Positions 1 to 5,932 of a stretch of DNA of 6,517 bases are shown piece after piece. Both the position numbers and the translations under genes were made by a program. Position 1 is the stretch's first letter; every line of letters begins with the position of its first letter. Source of the stretch: Chloroflexota bacterium (GTDB lineage Bacteria; Chloroflexota; Dehalococcoidia; DSTF01; RBG-16-68-14); assembly GCA_022573935.1 (NCBI GenBank), contig JACZTE010000056.1, positions 1-6,517 on the forward strand, given 5' to 3'. The notes under the pieces are model-generated. The model did not search any database, was not told where the DNA came from, and saw only the letters and a list, made by a program, of their open reading frames with translations.

Positions 1-1782
1 GGCGAGCTGGGCCGCTACGACTACTGGGACCCCAGCCGTGCTATTAAGAGCGACCCGGGCAACAACGCGATCACCGAGTTCCCGTACTTCACCTTCCTCT
101 TCGCCGATCTGCACGCCCACCTGATGGCGATCCCGTTCACGATCCTCTCGCTCGGCATCGGGCTGGCGCTGATCATGGGCGCGAAGTCTGAGTCGAAGGG
201 CGGCGGCTCCTCGAATCGCGGTTCTCCCTCGAATTGGTGGCGCAGGCTCCTGCCGGTACTCGGGCTGATCGCCCTGTTGGGGCTGGTGCTGGGCGCCACG
301 CGCTGGACGAACTCCTGGGACTATCCGACCTACCTCATCGCTGGCCTGGCCGCGGTCGTCCTCGCCGAGCGTGTGCGTGCGGGCGGTTTCGATCTCGCGA
401 TGCTGCGCCGGACTGCGCTCCTGGGCGGTCTGCTGGCGTTGCTGAGCCTGGCCTTCTTCCAGCCGTTCAGCAGCAACTACGCGCTGCCCGCCACCGGCTT
501 CCAGGCGATGCCCGAGGGTCTACCTCGCACGCCCTTCCACCAGTACCTCTCGCACTTCGGGCTGTTCATCTTCATGGCCGGCTCGATGCTGACGTTCTTC
601 TCCTATCGATTCGTCCGCCGGCACGGCGCTGCCCGGTCGTTCCTCGCGCTCGTCTCGACCAGTCTGGGCGTGCTCGTCGCGACGACGCTGGCCGTCGGCT
701 TCGCCGGCCCGGCATCGGGCTACATCCCCGGGATCGAGGTCACCGGCCTCTCTGCGGAGACCTTCCTCAACGAGATCTTCACCAACACGATCCCGGTCGC
801 CGCCTTCTCGCTCTTCGGCCTCGCCGTCGTGATCCTCCTGGTGTGGGATGAGCTACGCAGCCGCCGGCCCGATACGCACATACGATTACTGGTGCTCGGC
901 TTGATCGGGTTGGCGCTCCTGCTCAGCGCGGCTGTCGAGATCGCCGTTCTCAACCCCGATATCGGCCGGCAGAACACCGTCTTCAAGTTCTACCTGCAGA
1001 TCTGGGTCCTGCTCGCGCTCGCGTCGTCGTTCGCGGTGTGGTACCTGGCGGCGGCGCTGGCGGAGCGCTGGGTCTCGATCGGTCAGTGGCTCCGCGCGAA
1101 GTTCGACAGGCCGTCGATCGCCGTGCCGCGGCTGGCCTTCGGCGTCATGCTGGCGATCCTGCTGGTAGCGGTGCTCGCCTACCCGATCCAGGCGACGCGC
1201 TGGCGTGTCCGCCTGCCCGATCGCTTCCTCGACACCACCGTCGCGGGCGAGCAGATAGCGGCCGGGGGCGTCACCAACAACGGCCTCGCCTTCATGGAGA
1301 CGGCGGTCTACGGGTATCAGGGCCAAACTATCGAGATGAAGTACGACTACGACGCTATCCTGTGGCTGCGCGACAACGTCGCGGGTTCGCCCGTCATCAT
1401 CGAGGGGATCGCGACGGGGCCGTATGTCAGCACGCGCTCGCGCATCTCGATCAACACCGGCCTGCCGACGGTGCTGGGCTGGGACTTCCACCAGATACAG
1501 CAGCGCGGCAAGTTCGCCTCTGGCGTGGCGGAGCGGTCGCAGGACATCGCCACCTTCTATTCGACGACGGACCCGGCGGAGGCGGAACGGATTCTGGTCA
1601 AATACGGCATTAGCTACGTCATCGTCGGCCAGCTGGAGCGCTTCTTCTATCCAGTCGAGGGCATCGCCAAGTTTGATTCTCTGAATGGGCGCTCGCTGGA
1701 GCTCGTCTACAGCAATTCGCAAACCGCGATCTACCACGTGGCGGGTACTCCCGAACCCCTCACGGTGAGCGCTGCTCCATAG
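1..1782 (+). CDS. DUF2298 (Chlor_Arch_YYY-type) polytopic membrane protein, 5' end missing
   Basis: The reading frame is open from base 1, so the start lies outside the window; 593 residues are visible and the gene ends at TAG 1780-1782. An ATG at 124 falls inside the conserved block FADLHAHLMAIPF and is not the real start. The visible part has about ten hydrophobic helices (roughly residues 41-390), followed by a soluble C-terminal region of about 170 residues. Family-typical landmarks are the early ADLHAH loop, FKFYLQIW before a late helix, and GLPTVLGWDFHQ...QR followed by VKYGISYVIVGQLE near the end. From family knowledge this is the DUF2298 / YYY group of Chloroflexi and archaea. Its overall shape, with many helices and an acidic/His motif in an early outer loop, resembles GT-C membrane glycosyltransferases, but that role is inferred and no reaction is established. 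It is probably co-transcribed with the next gene, which starts 15 bp after the stop. Confidence 0.85.
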   Translation, partial: GELGRYDYWDPSRAIKSDPGNNAITEFPYFTFLFADLHAHLMAIPFTILSLGIGLALIMGAKSESKGGGSSNRGSPSNWWRRLLPVLGLIALLGLVLGATRWTNSWDYPTYLIAGLAAVVLAERVRAGGFDLAMLRRTALLGGLLALLSLAFFQPFSSNYALPATGFQAMPEGLPRTPFHQYLSHFGLFIFMAGSMLTFFSYRFVRRHGAARSFLALVSTSLGVLVATTLAVGFAGPASGYIPGIEVTGLSAETFLNEIFTNTIPVAAFSLFGLAVVILLVWDELRSRRPDTHIRLLVLGLIGLALLLSAAVEIAVLNPDIGRQNTVFKFYLQIWVLLALASSFAVWYLAAALAERWVSIGQWLRAKFDRPSIAVPRLAFGVMLAILLVAVLAYPIQATRWRVRLPDRFLDTTVAGEQIAAGGVTNNGLAFMETAVYGYQGQTIEMKYDYDAILWLRDNVAGSPVIIEGIATGPYVSTRSRISINTGLPTVLGWDFHQIQQRGKFASGVAERSQDIATFYSTTDPAEAERILVKYGISYVIVGQLERFFYPVEGIAKFDSLNGRSLELVYSNSQTAIYHVAGTPEPLTVSAAP

Positions 1783-1797
1783 CCATGTGTCGTTGCC

Positions 1798-2454
1798 ATG
1801 ATGAGTGAAGCGGGACCTGAGCGCTCGCCGGAGGCGGTGGGGCTGAGGGCGCGTTTGCGCCAGGCTCCCGTGCAGTTCGCGCTGCTGGCAGCGCTCCTCC
1901 TCGTCGTCGTGGCGGCGATCATCATCACCGACTTGGCCACGGGCGGCGACGCGGAGCCCCCGCCGCTCCTCGGCGAGAATATCGCGCGGACGCCGGGCGC
2001 GGTCGTCTTCCCCACGCTGCCGCCGCTCCCGACGGCGACGCCGTTCGTCACGCCGACGCTCTCAAGCGGGCTTGACGCCCAGGAGCGCGATGCCCTGCGC
2101 ATTCGAGAGATGTCGCTGCTCCAGATCGCCCTGGCCGTCCATCTCGACCGCTTCGGCGAGTACCCCAACACCGAGGGCCAAATTCAGAGCCTCTGCGTGT
2201 TCGAGGATCTGGATAAGGGATGCGAGCTGAAGCGGGTGCTGGACGAAGGACAAGAGGAGCTGCTGCAAGACCCCCTGGGCGATCCTCTGGCTAACGGGTA
2301 TTGGTACGTCTCCGACGGCGGGACGTACACGATCTGGATGCTCCGCGAAAGCGCTGACGCAGGCAGCGAATTCGCCTGCTCGGAGGCGCCTCCCTTCTTG
2401 CTCGAGAAGGGCGCCCTGTTCTGCGTCACGGTCAGTAGCGCCGCTGGCCCATAG
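1798..2454 (+). CDS. Membrane-anchored protein with pseudopilin-like outer domain
   Basis: This encodes 218 residues of unknown function. A charged N-terminus (1-26) is followed by one strong transmembrane helix (about 27-44), a Pro/Thr-rich linker (about 53-90, with PTLPPLPTATPF) and a C-terminal domain (about 95-215). That domain resembles the soluble part of GspG-type pseudopilins: a helix ending in LAVHLDRFGEYPNTEGQIQ recalls the 'Y..x.G.YPtTEqGL' segment, and DPLGDPLANGYWYVSDGGTYTIW recalls 'DPWGnPY.Y...g.YtL'. It lacks the prepilin peptidase site (G-F-x-x-x-E) next to the helix, so it is probably not a processed pilin. Four cysteines (133, 142, 194, 209) could form two disulfides outside the cell. 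The start is ATG 1798 or the adjacent ATG 1801; neither has a clear Shine-Dalgarno sequence. It lies in the same frame as the upstream gene, five sense codons after its TAG, which suggests translational coupling. The pseudopilin link is an inference from short motifs. Confidence 0.75.
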   Translation: MMSEAGPERSPEAVGLRARLRQAPVQFALLAALLLVVVAAIIITDLATGGDAEPPPLLGENIARTPGAVVFPTLPPLPTATPFVTPTLSSGLDAQERDALRIREMSLLQIALAVHLDRFGEYPNTEGQIQSLCVFEDLDKGCELKRVLDEGQEELLQDPLGDPLANGYWYVSDGGTYTIWMLRESADAGSEFACSEAPPFLLEKGALFCVTVSSAAGP

Positions 2455-2506
2455 CCTGTCGCCAGGAAGCCCGCCTGCCGATAATCCCTAGGGGTATATC
2501 GAGCGA

Positions 2507-3934
2507 ATGATGACGGAACGCAGAGGGACGATCTTGACCGGGTTGGGGATCGCGGCGCTGGCGACGCCGATGGTCGCTTTCGCGCTGCTGCTCGCCCTGC
2601 CGCAGTTCGACCCGCGAGTGATGGCCTTCACCTTCCATTTCTACGCTGTCGGTATCACGGCGCTGGCGGCGGCCGTCGCCTGCGCGATCGTCATCGCCTC
2701 GGCCAGCACCCTGCGTGAGACGAGGCTCCTCTTTCTCGGCCTGGCCTTCTTTAGCATCGCCGGCATCTTCGCCGTGCATGGCCTGGCCACGCCCGGCTTC
2801 ATCGTCGATGAGTACTACGCCTCGCTCGCCGTCTCTGCCTGGCTCAGCGTGTTGGCGGGCGCGGCATTCGTGGCGATGAGCGTCGTCGGTCTGCCTGCCC
2901 GCGTCGAGCGCCTGATCGAGCGCAGCGGCAGGGCGTTCGTCGGGGTGGGGGTCGCTACGGTCATCGCCTACATCACCCTGAGCTTCACCGTCGAGTCCTG
3001 GCTCGACTGGGCGCCGATCGGTGAGCGGAGCGTCCAGCTCAGCATGGGATTCGCCTCGGCCGGTCTCCTGGGCTTCGCCGCCTGGCGCTACTACCAGGCG
3101 TACGTCTTCGCGCGGCTACCGTCCCAGATCGCCATGGTGGCGACGCTGGTGCTGCTGCTTGAAGTGCAGGCGATCCTGCTCTGGGGCCCGGTGTGGCACG
3201 TCTCCTGGTGGCTCTACCACGGCCTCTACGGCATCGCCTTCGCCGTCCTCTTCGCCGGCTGGGCGATGGAGGTGCGGCGCTCCGGCTCGCTGCGCGCTAT
3301 CGCGGACGCGCTCTCGATGCGCAACGCGCTTGCCCAGCTTAACCGCGGCCTCGACGCCCCCATCCTGGAGCTGGTCGACGCTGTGGAGGCGAAGGACGTG
3401 GAGACGTTCGGCCACGTCCGCCGCGTTTCGGGCTACGCGCTCGCCATCGGCAAGCGAATGGGCCTCTCCTCGAGTGATCTGCGGTCGCTCGTGGTCGCCG
3501 CTGAGATGCACGACGTGGGCAAGATCAGCATCCCCGGCTCGATCCTGGCGAAGCCCGGCCCTCTCACCGACGAGGAGTTCGACTTGCTCAAGACGCATAC
3601 CGTGCGCGGCTACGAGATCGCCGAGAAGGTGACGGCGCTGCGCCGCCTGGCTGGCGTGATCAGGGCCCACCACGAGCGATTCGATGGCGATGGCTATCCC
3701 GATGGCCTCGCGGGCGAGGAGATCCCACAACTATCGCGCATCATCTCTGTCGCCGACACGTACGATGCGATGCGGTCGAAGCGGCCGTACCGCGACGGCG
3801 TGAGCCACCTGGAGGCGATGGCGGAGCTCCTGCGCGTCCGCGGGTCGCAGCTGGACGCGCGCTGCGTCGATGCGTTCACAGCCGTGTTCGCCGAGTCGGG
3901 CACGCGGCTGCTGGACGAGCGCGCCGCGGCGTAG
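2507..3934 (+). CDS. Membrane-bound HD-GYP cyclic-di-GMP phosphodiesterase
   Basis: This encodes 475 residues. The N-terminal half (about 9-252) holds some eight hydrophobic helices, with no recognisable sensor-domain signature. A short linker (about 256-290) leads to a complete HD-GYP domain (about 291-465). The metal-binding positions are all present: E299, H303, H335-D336 (in MHDVGK), H364, H388-H389 (in HHERFDGDGYP), the GYP triplet at 396-398, and D417 (in VADTYDAM). The family hydrolyses cyclic-di-GMP to pGpG or GMP at the cytoplasmic face. Retention of E299 four residues before H303 fits the trinuclear-metal type described for the Persephonella enzyme PmGH. It probably lowers cyclic-di-GMP in response to a membrane or ligand signal; the signal is unknown. 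The start is ATG 2507 or the adjacent ATG 2510; an AGGGG at 2490-2494 is a rather distant possible ribosome site. No GGDEF domain or response-regulator receiver is encoded next to it. Confidence 0.92.
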   Translation: MMTERRGTILTGLGIAALATPMVAFALLLALPQFDPRVMAFTFHFYAVGITALAAAVACAIVIASASTLRETRLLFLGLAFFSIAGIFAVHGLATPGFIVDEYYASLAVSAWLSVLAGAAFVAMSVVGLPARVERLIERSGRAFVGVGVATVIAYITLSFTVESWLDWAPIGERSVQLSMGFASAGLLGFAAWRYYQAYVFARLPSQIAMVATLVLLLEVQAILLWGPVWHVSWWLYHGLYGIAFAVLFAGWAMEVRRSGSLRAIADALSMRNALAQLNRGLDAPILELVDAVEAKDVETFGHVRRVSGYALAIGKRMGLSSSDLRSLVVAAEMHDVGKISIPGSILAKPGPLTDEEFDLLKTHTVRGYEIAEKVTALRRLAGVIRAHHERFDGDGYPDGLAGEEIPQLSRIISVADTYDAMRSKRPYRDGVSHLEAMAELLRVRGSQLDARCVDAFTAVFAESGTRLLDERAAA

Positions 3935-3962
3935 GCCCGGCCAGTCTCGGCCGAGCACGGTA

Positions 3963-3991
3963 TTTACAGTCGAAACTTCCTCTGCTACACT
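3963..3991 (+). promoter_or_regulatory. Sigma70-type promoter of sodN with extended -10
   Basis: The -35 element is TTTACA at 3963-3968 (5 of 6 matches to TTGACA). The spacer is exactly 17 bp. The -10 element is TACACT at 3986-3991 (4 of 6 matches to TATAAT), preceded by TGC, which forms an extended -10. The predicted transcript start is near 3998, giving a leader of about 30 nt that contains the sodN ribosome site. The stretch is visibly more AT-rich than its surroundings and lies between the HD-GYP stop and sodN, so sodN-sodX can be expressed independently of the upstream genes. Confidence 0.6.
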
Positions 3992-4019
3992 GCGGCGGTA
4001 CGCCCGTATTTAGTTGCAT

Positions 4020-4024
4020 GGAGG
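4020..4024 (+). promoter_or_regulatory. Ribosome binding site that decides the sodN start
   Basis: GGAGG at 4020-4024 lies 5 nt before ATG 4030. The alternative in-frame ATG at 4018 overlaps this motif and has no Shine-Dalgarno sequence of its own, so 4030 is preferred. Confidence 0.75.
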
Positions 4025-4029
4025 TAGCT

Positions 4030-4551
4030 ATGAAATCTCTGCTTCGTTCCTCGCTTCGTCTCATCGACCGGCTGTTCCCGCCTGAGACGGTTTCCGCCCA
4101 CTGCGACATCCCCTGCGGCATCTACGATCCGCACGTTGCCCAGATCGGGGCGCAGACGGTGGTGCGCATGAACCAGCTGATCAGCGATCTAGGCGATGCT
4201 CCTGGGCCAGGCGACCAGGCGAAGAGCGCTGCCTGGCACAACTCGCTCTCCCGCTACATCGCGGTGAAAGAGGAGCACGCGGAGTTGGTCAAGCAAGAGG
4301 TGCGCATCATCTGGGGCGATTACTTCAAGCCGGAGCATCTGGAGAAGGCCCCTGACCTGCACACCAACGTTTGGAACATCATGAAGCTGGCCGGGAAGAA
4401 CAGGCAGGAGGTCAACATGCAGGCGGCGGAGGAGCTGCTCGCGGCTGTGCAGACGTTCGCCGAGGCCTTCTGGGCCAGCAAGGGCGCCTCCGTCCAGCGT
4501 CAGCCTTCGCGCCAGGCCGTAGGCGGAGAGTCCGTCTACCCGGCGCCGTAG
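4030..4551 (+). CDS. sodN: Nickel superoxide dismutase precursor (NiSOD)
   Basis: It disproportionates superoxide to O2 and H2O2 using a nickel ion held in an N-terminal hook. The diagnostic HCDIPCGIYDP sequence begins at His24 of the precursor (codon 4099-4101). In the mature enzyme His1, Cys2 and Cys6 bind nickel, and Asp3 and Tyr9 are conserved. The preceding 23-residue propeptide ends in TVSA, as in Streptomyces NiSOD, and must be removed to expose His1. Further family landmarks are the helical core, HAELVKQEV and IWGDYFKPEHLEKAPDLH. The mature protein would be 150 residues, against about 117 in Streptomyces; the extra length includes a polar C-terminal tail of about 20 residues after AFWASKG. 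The start at 4030 (173 residues) is chosen for its GGAGG site; ATG 4018 would add four residues. The propeptide has no clear export signal, so the enzyme is probably cytoplasmic. The maturation protease gene follows 27 bp downstream. Confidence 0.97.
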   Translation: MKSLLRSSLRLIDRLFPPETVSAHCDIPCGIYDPHVAQIGAQTVVRMNQLISDLGDAPGPGDQAKSAAWHNSLSRYIAVKEEHAELVKQEVRIIWGDYFKPEHLEKAPDLHTNVWNIMKLAGKNRQEVNMQAAEELLAAVQTFAEAFWASKGASVQRQPSRQAVGGESVYPAP

Positions 4552-4578
4552 CTCCTGAGCGACAGCCCCCCGGTAGCC

Positions 4579-4899
4579 ATGCTGCCGAAACTAGGTGCGC
4601 TCCTCCCGTTCGCCCGCTATCTGGTCGAGGGGGAGAGCATGTCGCCGGCGCTCTCGCCGCGAGAGCGGGTGCTGGTCAATAAGGCTGCGTACTGGTTCTC
4701 CAGGCCGCGGCCGGGCGACCTCGTCGTCGTGCGCGACCCGCGCCGGCCCGATCGGCTGCTGATCAAGCGCATCGATAGCGAGGCCGGGCCTGACGGCTGG
4801 CTGGTGCTGGGCGACAACCCGCAGAGCAGCACGGATAGCCGCCACTTCGGGCCGGTGGGCCGGGAGCTGATCGTGGGGAAGGTCTGGTTTCGGTACTAA
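4579..4899 (+). CDS. sodX: NiSOD maturation protease, S26 signal-peptidase family (SodX)
   Basis: This 106-residue protein is a small member of the S26 serine peptidases. The catalytic Ser20 lies in VEGESMSPAL and the catalytic Lys63 in LLIKRID; the C-terminal family box GDNPQSSTDSRHFGPV is at about 79-93. This matches the nickel-type SOD maturation protease family, which is encoded beside sodN and is expected to cut the propeptide after TVSA to expose His1. The N-terminus (LGALLPFARYL) is only weakly hydrophobic and no clear membrane anchor is seen, unlike LepB, which suits a cytoplasmic substrate. It lies 27 bp after sodN on the same strand with no promoter or terminator between them, so it is probably in the same transcript. 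The ribosome site before ATG 4579 is weak (GGTAG), which may keep the protease below its substrate in level. It is too short to be a general signal peptidase. Confidence 0.93.
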   Translation: MLPKLGALLPFARYLVEGESMSPALSPRERVLVNKAAYWFSRPRPGDLVVVRDPRRPDRLLIKRIDSEAGPDGWLVLGDNPQSSTDSRHFGPVGRELIVGKVWFRY

Positions 4900-4924
4900 G
4901 GGTAGGCGAGCCGAGGGGCCCCAG

Positions 4925-4942
4925 TACATAACCATACATAAC
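4925..4942. repeat. Direct repeat TACATAAC, two copies 10 bp apart
   Basis: TACATAAC occurs at 4925-4932 and again at 4935-4942, one helical turn apart, in an AT-rich patch just before the palindrome. Read on the minus strand it gives a U-rich stretch after the hairpin, which may serve as the terminator tail for the leftward lipoprotein gene. Confidence 0.5.
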
Positions 4943-4969
4943 GAAGGCCGGTCTCGAGACCGGCCTTCG
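4942..4969. terminator. Perfect 28-bp palindrome, probable bidirectional terminator
   Basis: The 28 bases at 4942-4969 are a perfect inverted repeat centred between 4955 and 4956, with arms CGAAGGCCGGTCTC and GAGACCGGCCTTCG. The RNA can form a stem of about 12 bp with a UCGA loop. It lies between two convergent genes, 42 nt after the sodX stop and 20 nt after the lipoprotein stop. The following sequence is moderately U-rich on the minus strand (UUAUGUAUGGUUAUGU) and poorer on the plus strand (GCGUUGAUU), so leftward termination should be the stronger. Confidence 0.75.
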
Positions 4970-4989
4970 GCGTTGATTAGCACGGCCGG

Positions 4990-5919
4990 TCAGGAAGCGG
5001 CGGCCGCCTTCGCGTCCATCGTCTCTGCCAGCTCCCGCGCATCCACGCCGGTCGACTGGCCCAGCGTCTCCATGACGACGACCATCAGCATCTGTTCGCC
5101 GCGGAAGAACATGTACATCTCGATGACGAAGCCGGCGGCGGGGATCTCCTCCTCAGGAGCGCCCAATGCCGTAGCCAGCTCGCCAAGGAGCGCCCCGAAG
5201 TCGAGCTCCATGTGCATGCCGAGGCCGCCATCGCCTAGGCCCGAGGCGTCCAACAGCCGGAAATCACCTAGAGCTAAGCCTAACTGTTCAGCCTCCGCTA
5301 TTCCTTGGGAAAACTCCGCCTGCGCGGCCGCTTCCAGATCGCTCAGGTCGCCTAGCTCGGCGAGGGCTTCCGGAGGCAGGGTCATGACCGCCGACATCAC
5401 CAACGCGTCGAAGTCCTCGCCCCCCGGATCGCCGATCACGAACTGGCTGGCCGCTATCTCCATTGGGCCAATGTCGCTGGGTATGGTGAGCGTGAACTGG
5501 CCGAGCGGTACGAAATCGGCCGGTAGGTCGTCGGCATCCAGCAGCATCGCTTCGACGGATGGGTCCACCTGCTGCGAGAACGGCTGCTGACCAAGGCTGT
5601 CCAGAAGCTGGAAGGGGTTGAGGCCGCTGAGCAGGGCGTCGACTGCTCCGCCAGACTCCATCGTGTACGTGGCGCTGGTGGAGGCGGGTGGTAGAGAGGT
5701 CGGCTGCTGGCCAGGTCCGTCCAGAAACTGGAAGGGGTTGAGGCGGGCGTCGCTTGCTCTGCCAGGCTCGACCGTGTCCGTGTCGCTGGTGGAGGCGGAT
5801 GGCGGCGAGGTCGGCTCCGGCGTAGCGCGCTCATCGGTGGCGCTCTCACTGCCGCCACCGATGCAGGCGGCGGCCAGTAAAGCCAGTGGTAGAAAGGCGA
5901 GGCTGATTCTGCGCAGCAT
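4990..5919 (-). CDS. Lipoprotein with tandemly duplicated N-terminal linker, function unknown
   Basis: This encodes 309 residues. The N-terminus is a lipoprotein signal peptide: MLRR, a hydrophobic core, then LLAAAC with the lipidated Cys at residue 19, followed by GGGS. Residues 37-73 and 74-113 are two copies of a Ser/Thr/Pro-rich unit that each end in LNPFQ(F/L)LD..GQQP. The remainder (about 118-309) is a probable soluble domain. It opens with MLLDADDLPADFVPLGQ, contains an acidic, Ala/Leu-rich middle (ELGDLSDLEAAAQAEF), and ends with a strand-rich segment (FVIEMYMFFRGEQMLMVVVME) before a C-terminal helix. The 'LLDADDLPADF' opening recalls many uncharacterised actinobacterial and Chloroflexi surface lipoproteins. 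I do not recognise a function. The start at 5919 is supported by a strong AAGGAG ribosome site. It lies 136 bp downstream of nuoB on the same strand, and could be read from the nuoB transcript or from an unseen promoter. Confidence 0.88.
   Translation of the reverse strand: MLRRISLAFLPLALLAAACIGGGSESATDERATPEPTSPPSASTSDTDTVEPGRASDARLNPFQFLDGPGQQPTSLPPASTSATYTMESGGAVDALLSGLNPFQLLDSLGQQPFSQQVDPSVEAMLLDADDLPADFVPLGQFTLTIPSDIGPMEIAASQFVIGDPGGEDFDALVMSAVMTLPPEALAELGDLSDLEAAAQAEFSQGIAEAEQLGLALGDFRLLDASGLGDGGLGMHMELDFGALLGELATALGAPEEEIPAAGFVIEMYMFFRGEQMLMVVVMETLGQSTGVDARELAETMDAKAAAAS
5581..5811 (-). repeat. In-frame tandem duplication inside the lipoprotein gene (120 bp + 111 bp)
   Basis: 5581-5700 and 5701-5811 are adjacent direct copies. 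Aligned by eye, 94 of 111 positions match (about 85%), with one 9-base insertion (CGCTGAGCA on the plus strand) in the 5581-5700 copy. Both the unit length and the difference are multiples of three, so the frame is kept. The copies encode residues 74-113 and 37-73 of the lipoprotein respectively. The best-conserved blocks are CCAGAA.CTGGAAGGGGTTGA and CGCTGGTGGAGGCGG. Confidence 0.9.
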
Positions 5920-5925
5920 GGGTCG

Positions 5926-5932
5926 CTCCTTT
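5926..5932 (-). promoter_or_regulatory. Ribosome binding site of the lipoprotein gene
   Basis: On the minus strand AAAGGAG lies 6 nt before the ATG at 5919-5917. It is one of the two strongest Shine-Dalgarno sequences in the window and fixes the start so that the lipoprotein signal peptide is at the N-terminus. Confidence 0.75.

Noticed and set aside
234..851. Long plus-strand open frame overlapping the DUF2298 gene
   Set aside because: Its translation is Arg/Ala/Pro-rich with no family motif, and it is an out-of-frame shadow of a well-supported gene in GC-rich DNA.
886..1737. Long minus-strand open frame opposite the DUF2298 gene
   Set aside because: Its Arg/Asp/Gln-rich low-complexity translation is typical of an antisense shadow; the sense strand has clear membrane helices and family motifs.
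1785..1808. Seven-residue open frame (MCRCHDE) overlapping the start of the second gene
   Set aside because: It has no ribosome site and such a short frame is expected by chance.
2456..2485. Possible promoter for the HD-GYP gene (GATAAT at 2480-2485)
   Set aside because: The -10 is good but the -35 matches only 3 of 6, and the implied transcript start would remove the only candidate ribosome site.
3116..3730. Minus-strand open frame opposite the HD-GYP gene
   Set aside because: It lies across the catalytic HD-GYP coding region and shows no recognisable domain.
3938..3953. Hairpin CGGCC...GGCCG after the HD-GYP stop as a terminator
   Set aside because: The stem is only 5 bp and no U tract follows.
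4014..4018. TTGCA as a Nur operator before sodN
   Set aside because: Only one half-site is present; the matching TGCAA half is missing at the required spacing.
4018..4020. Upstream ATG as the start of sodN
   Set aside because: It overlaps the GGAGG ribosome site that is ideally placed for ATG 4030.
4973..5590. Plus-strand Ser-rich open frame opposite the lipoprotein gene
   Set aside because: The minus-strand frame has a signal peptide, lipobox and strong ribosome site; this frame has none of these.
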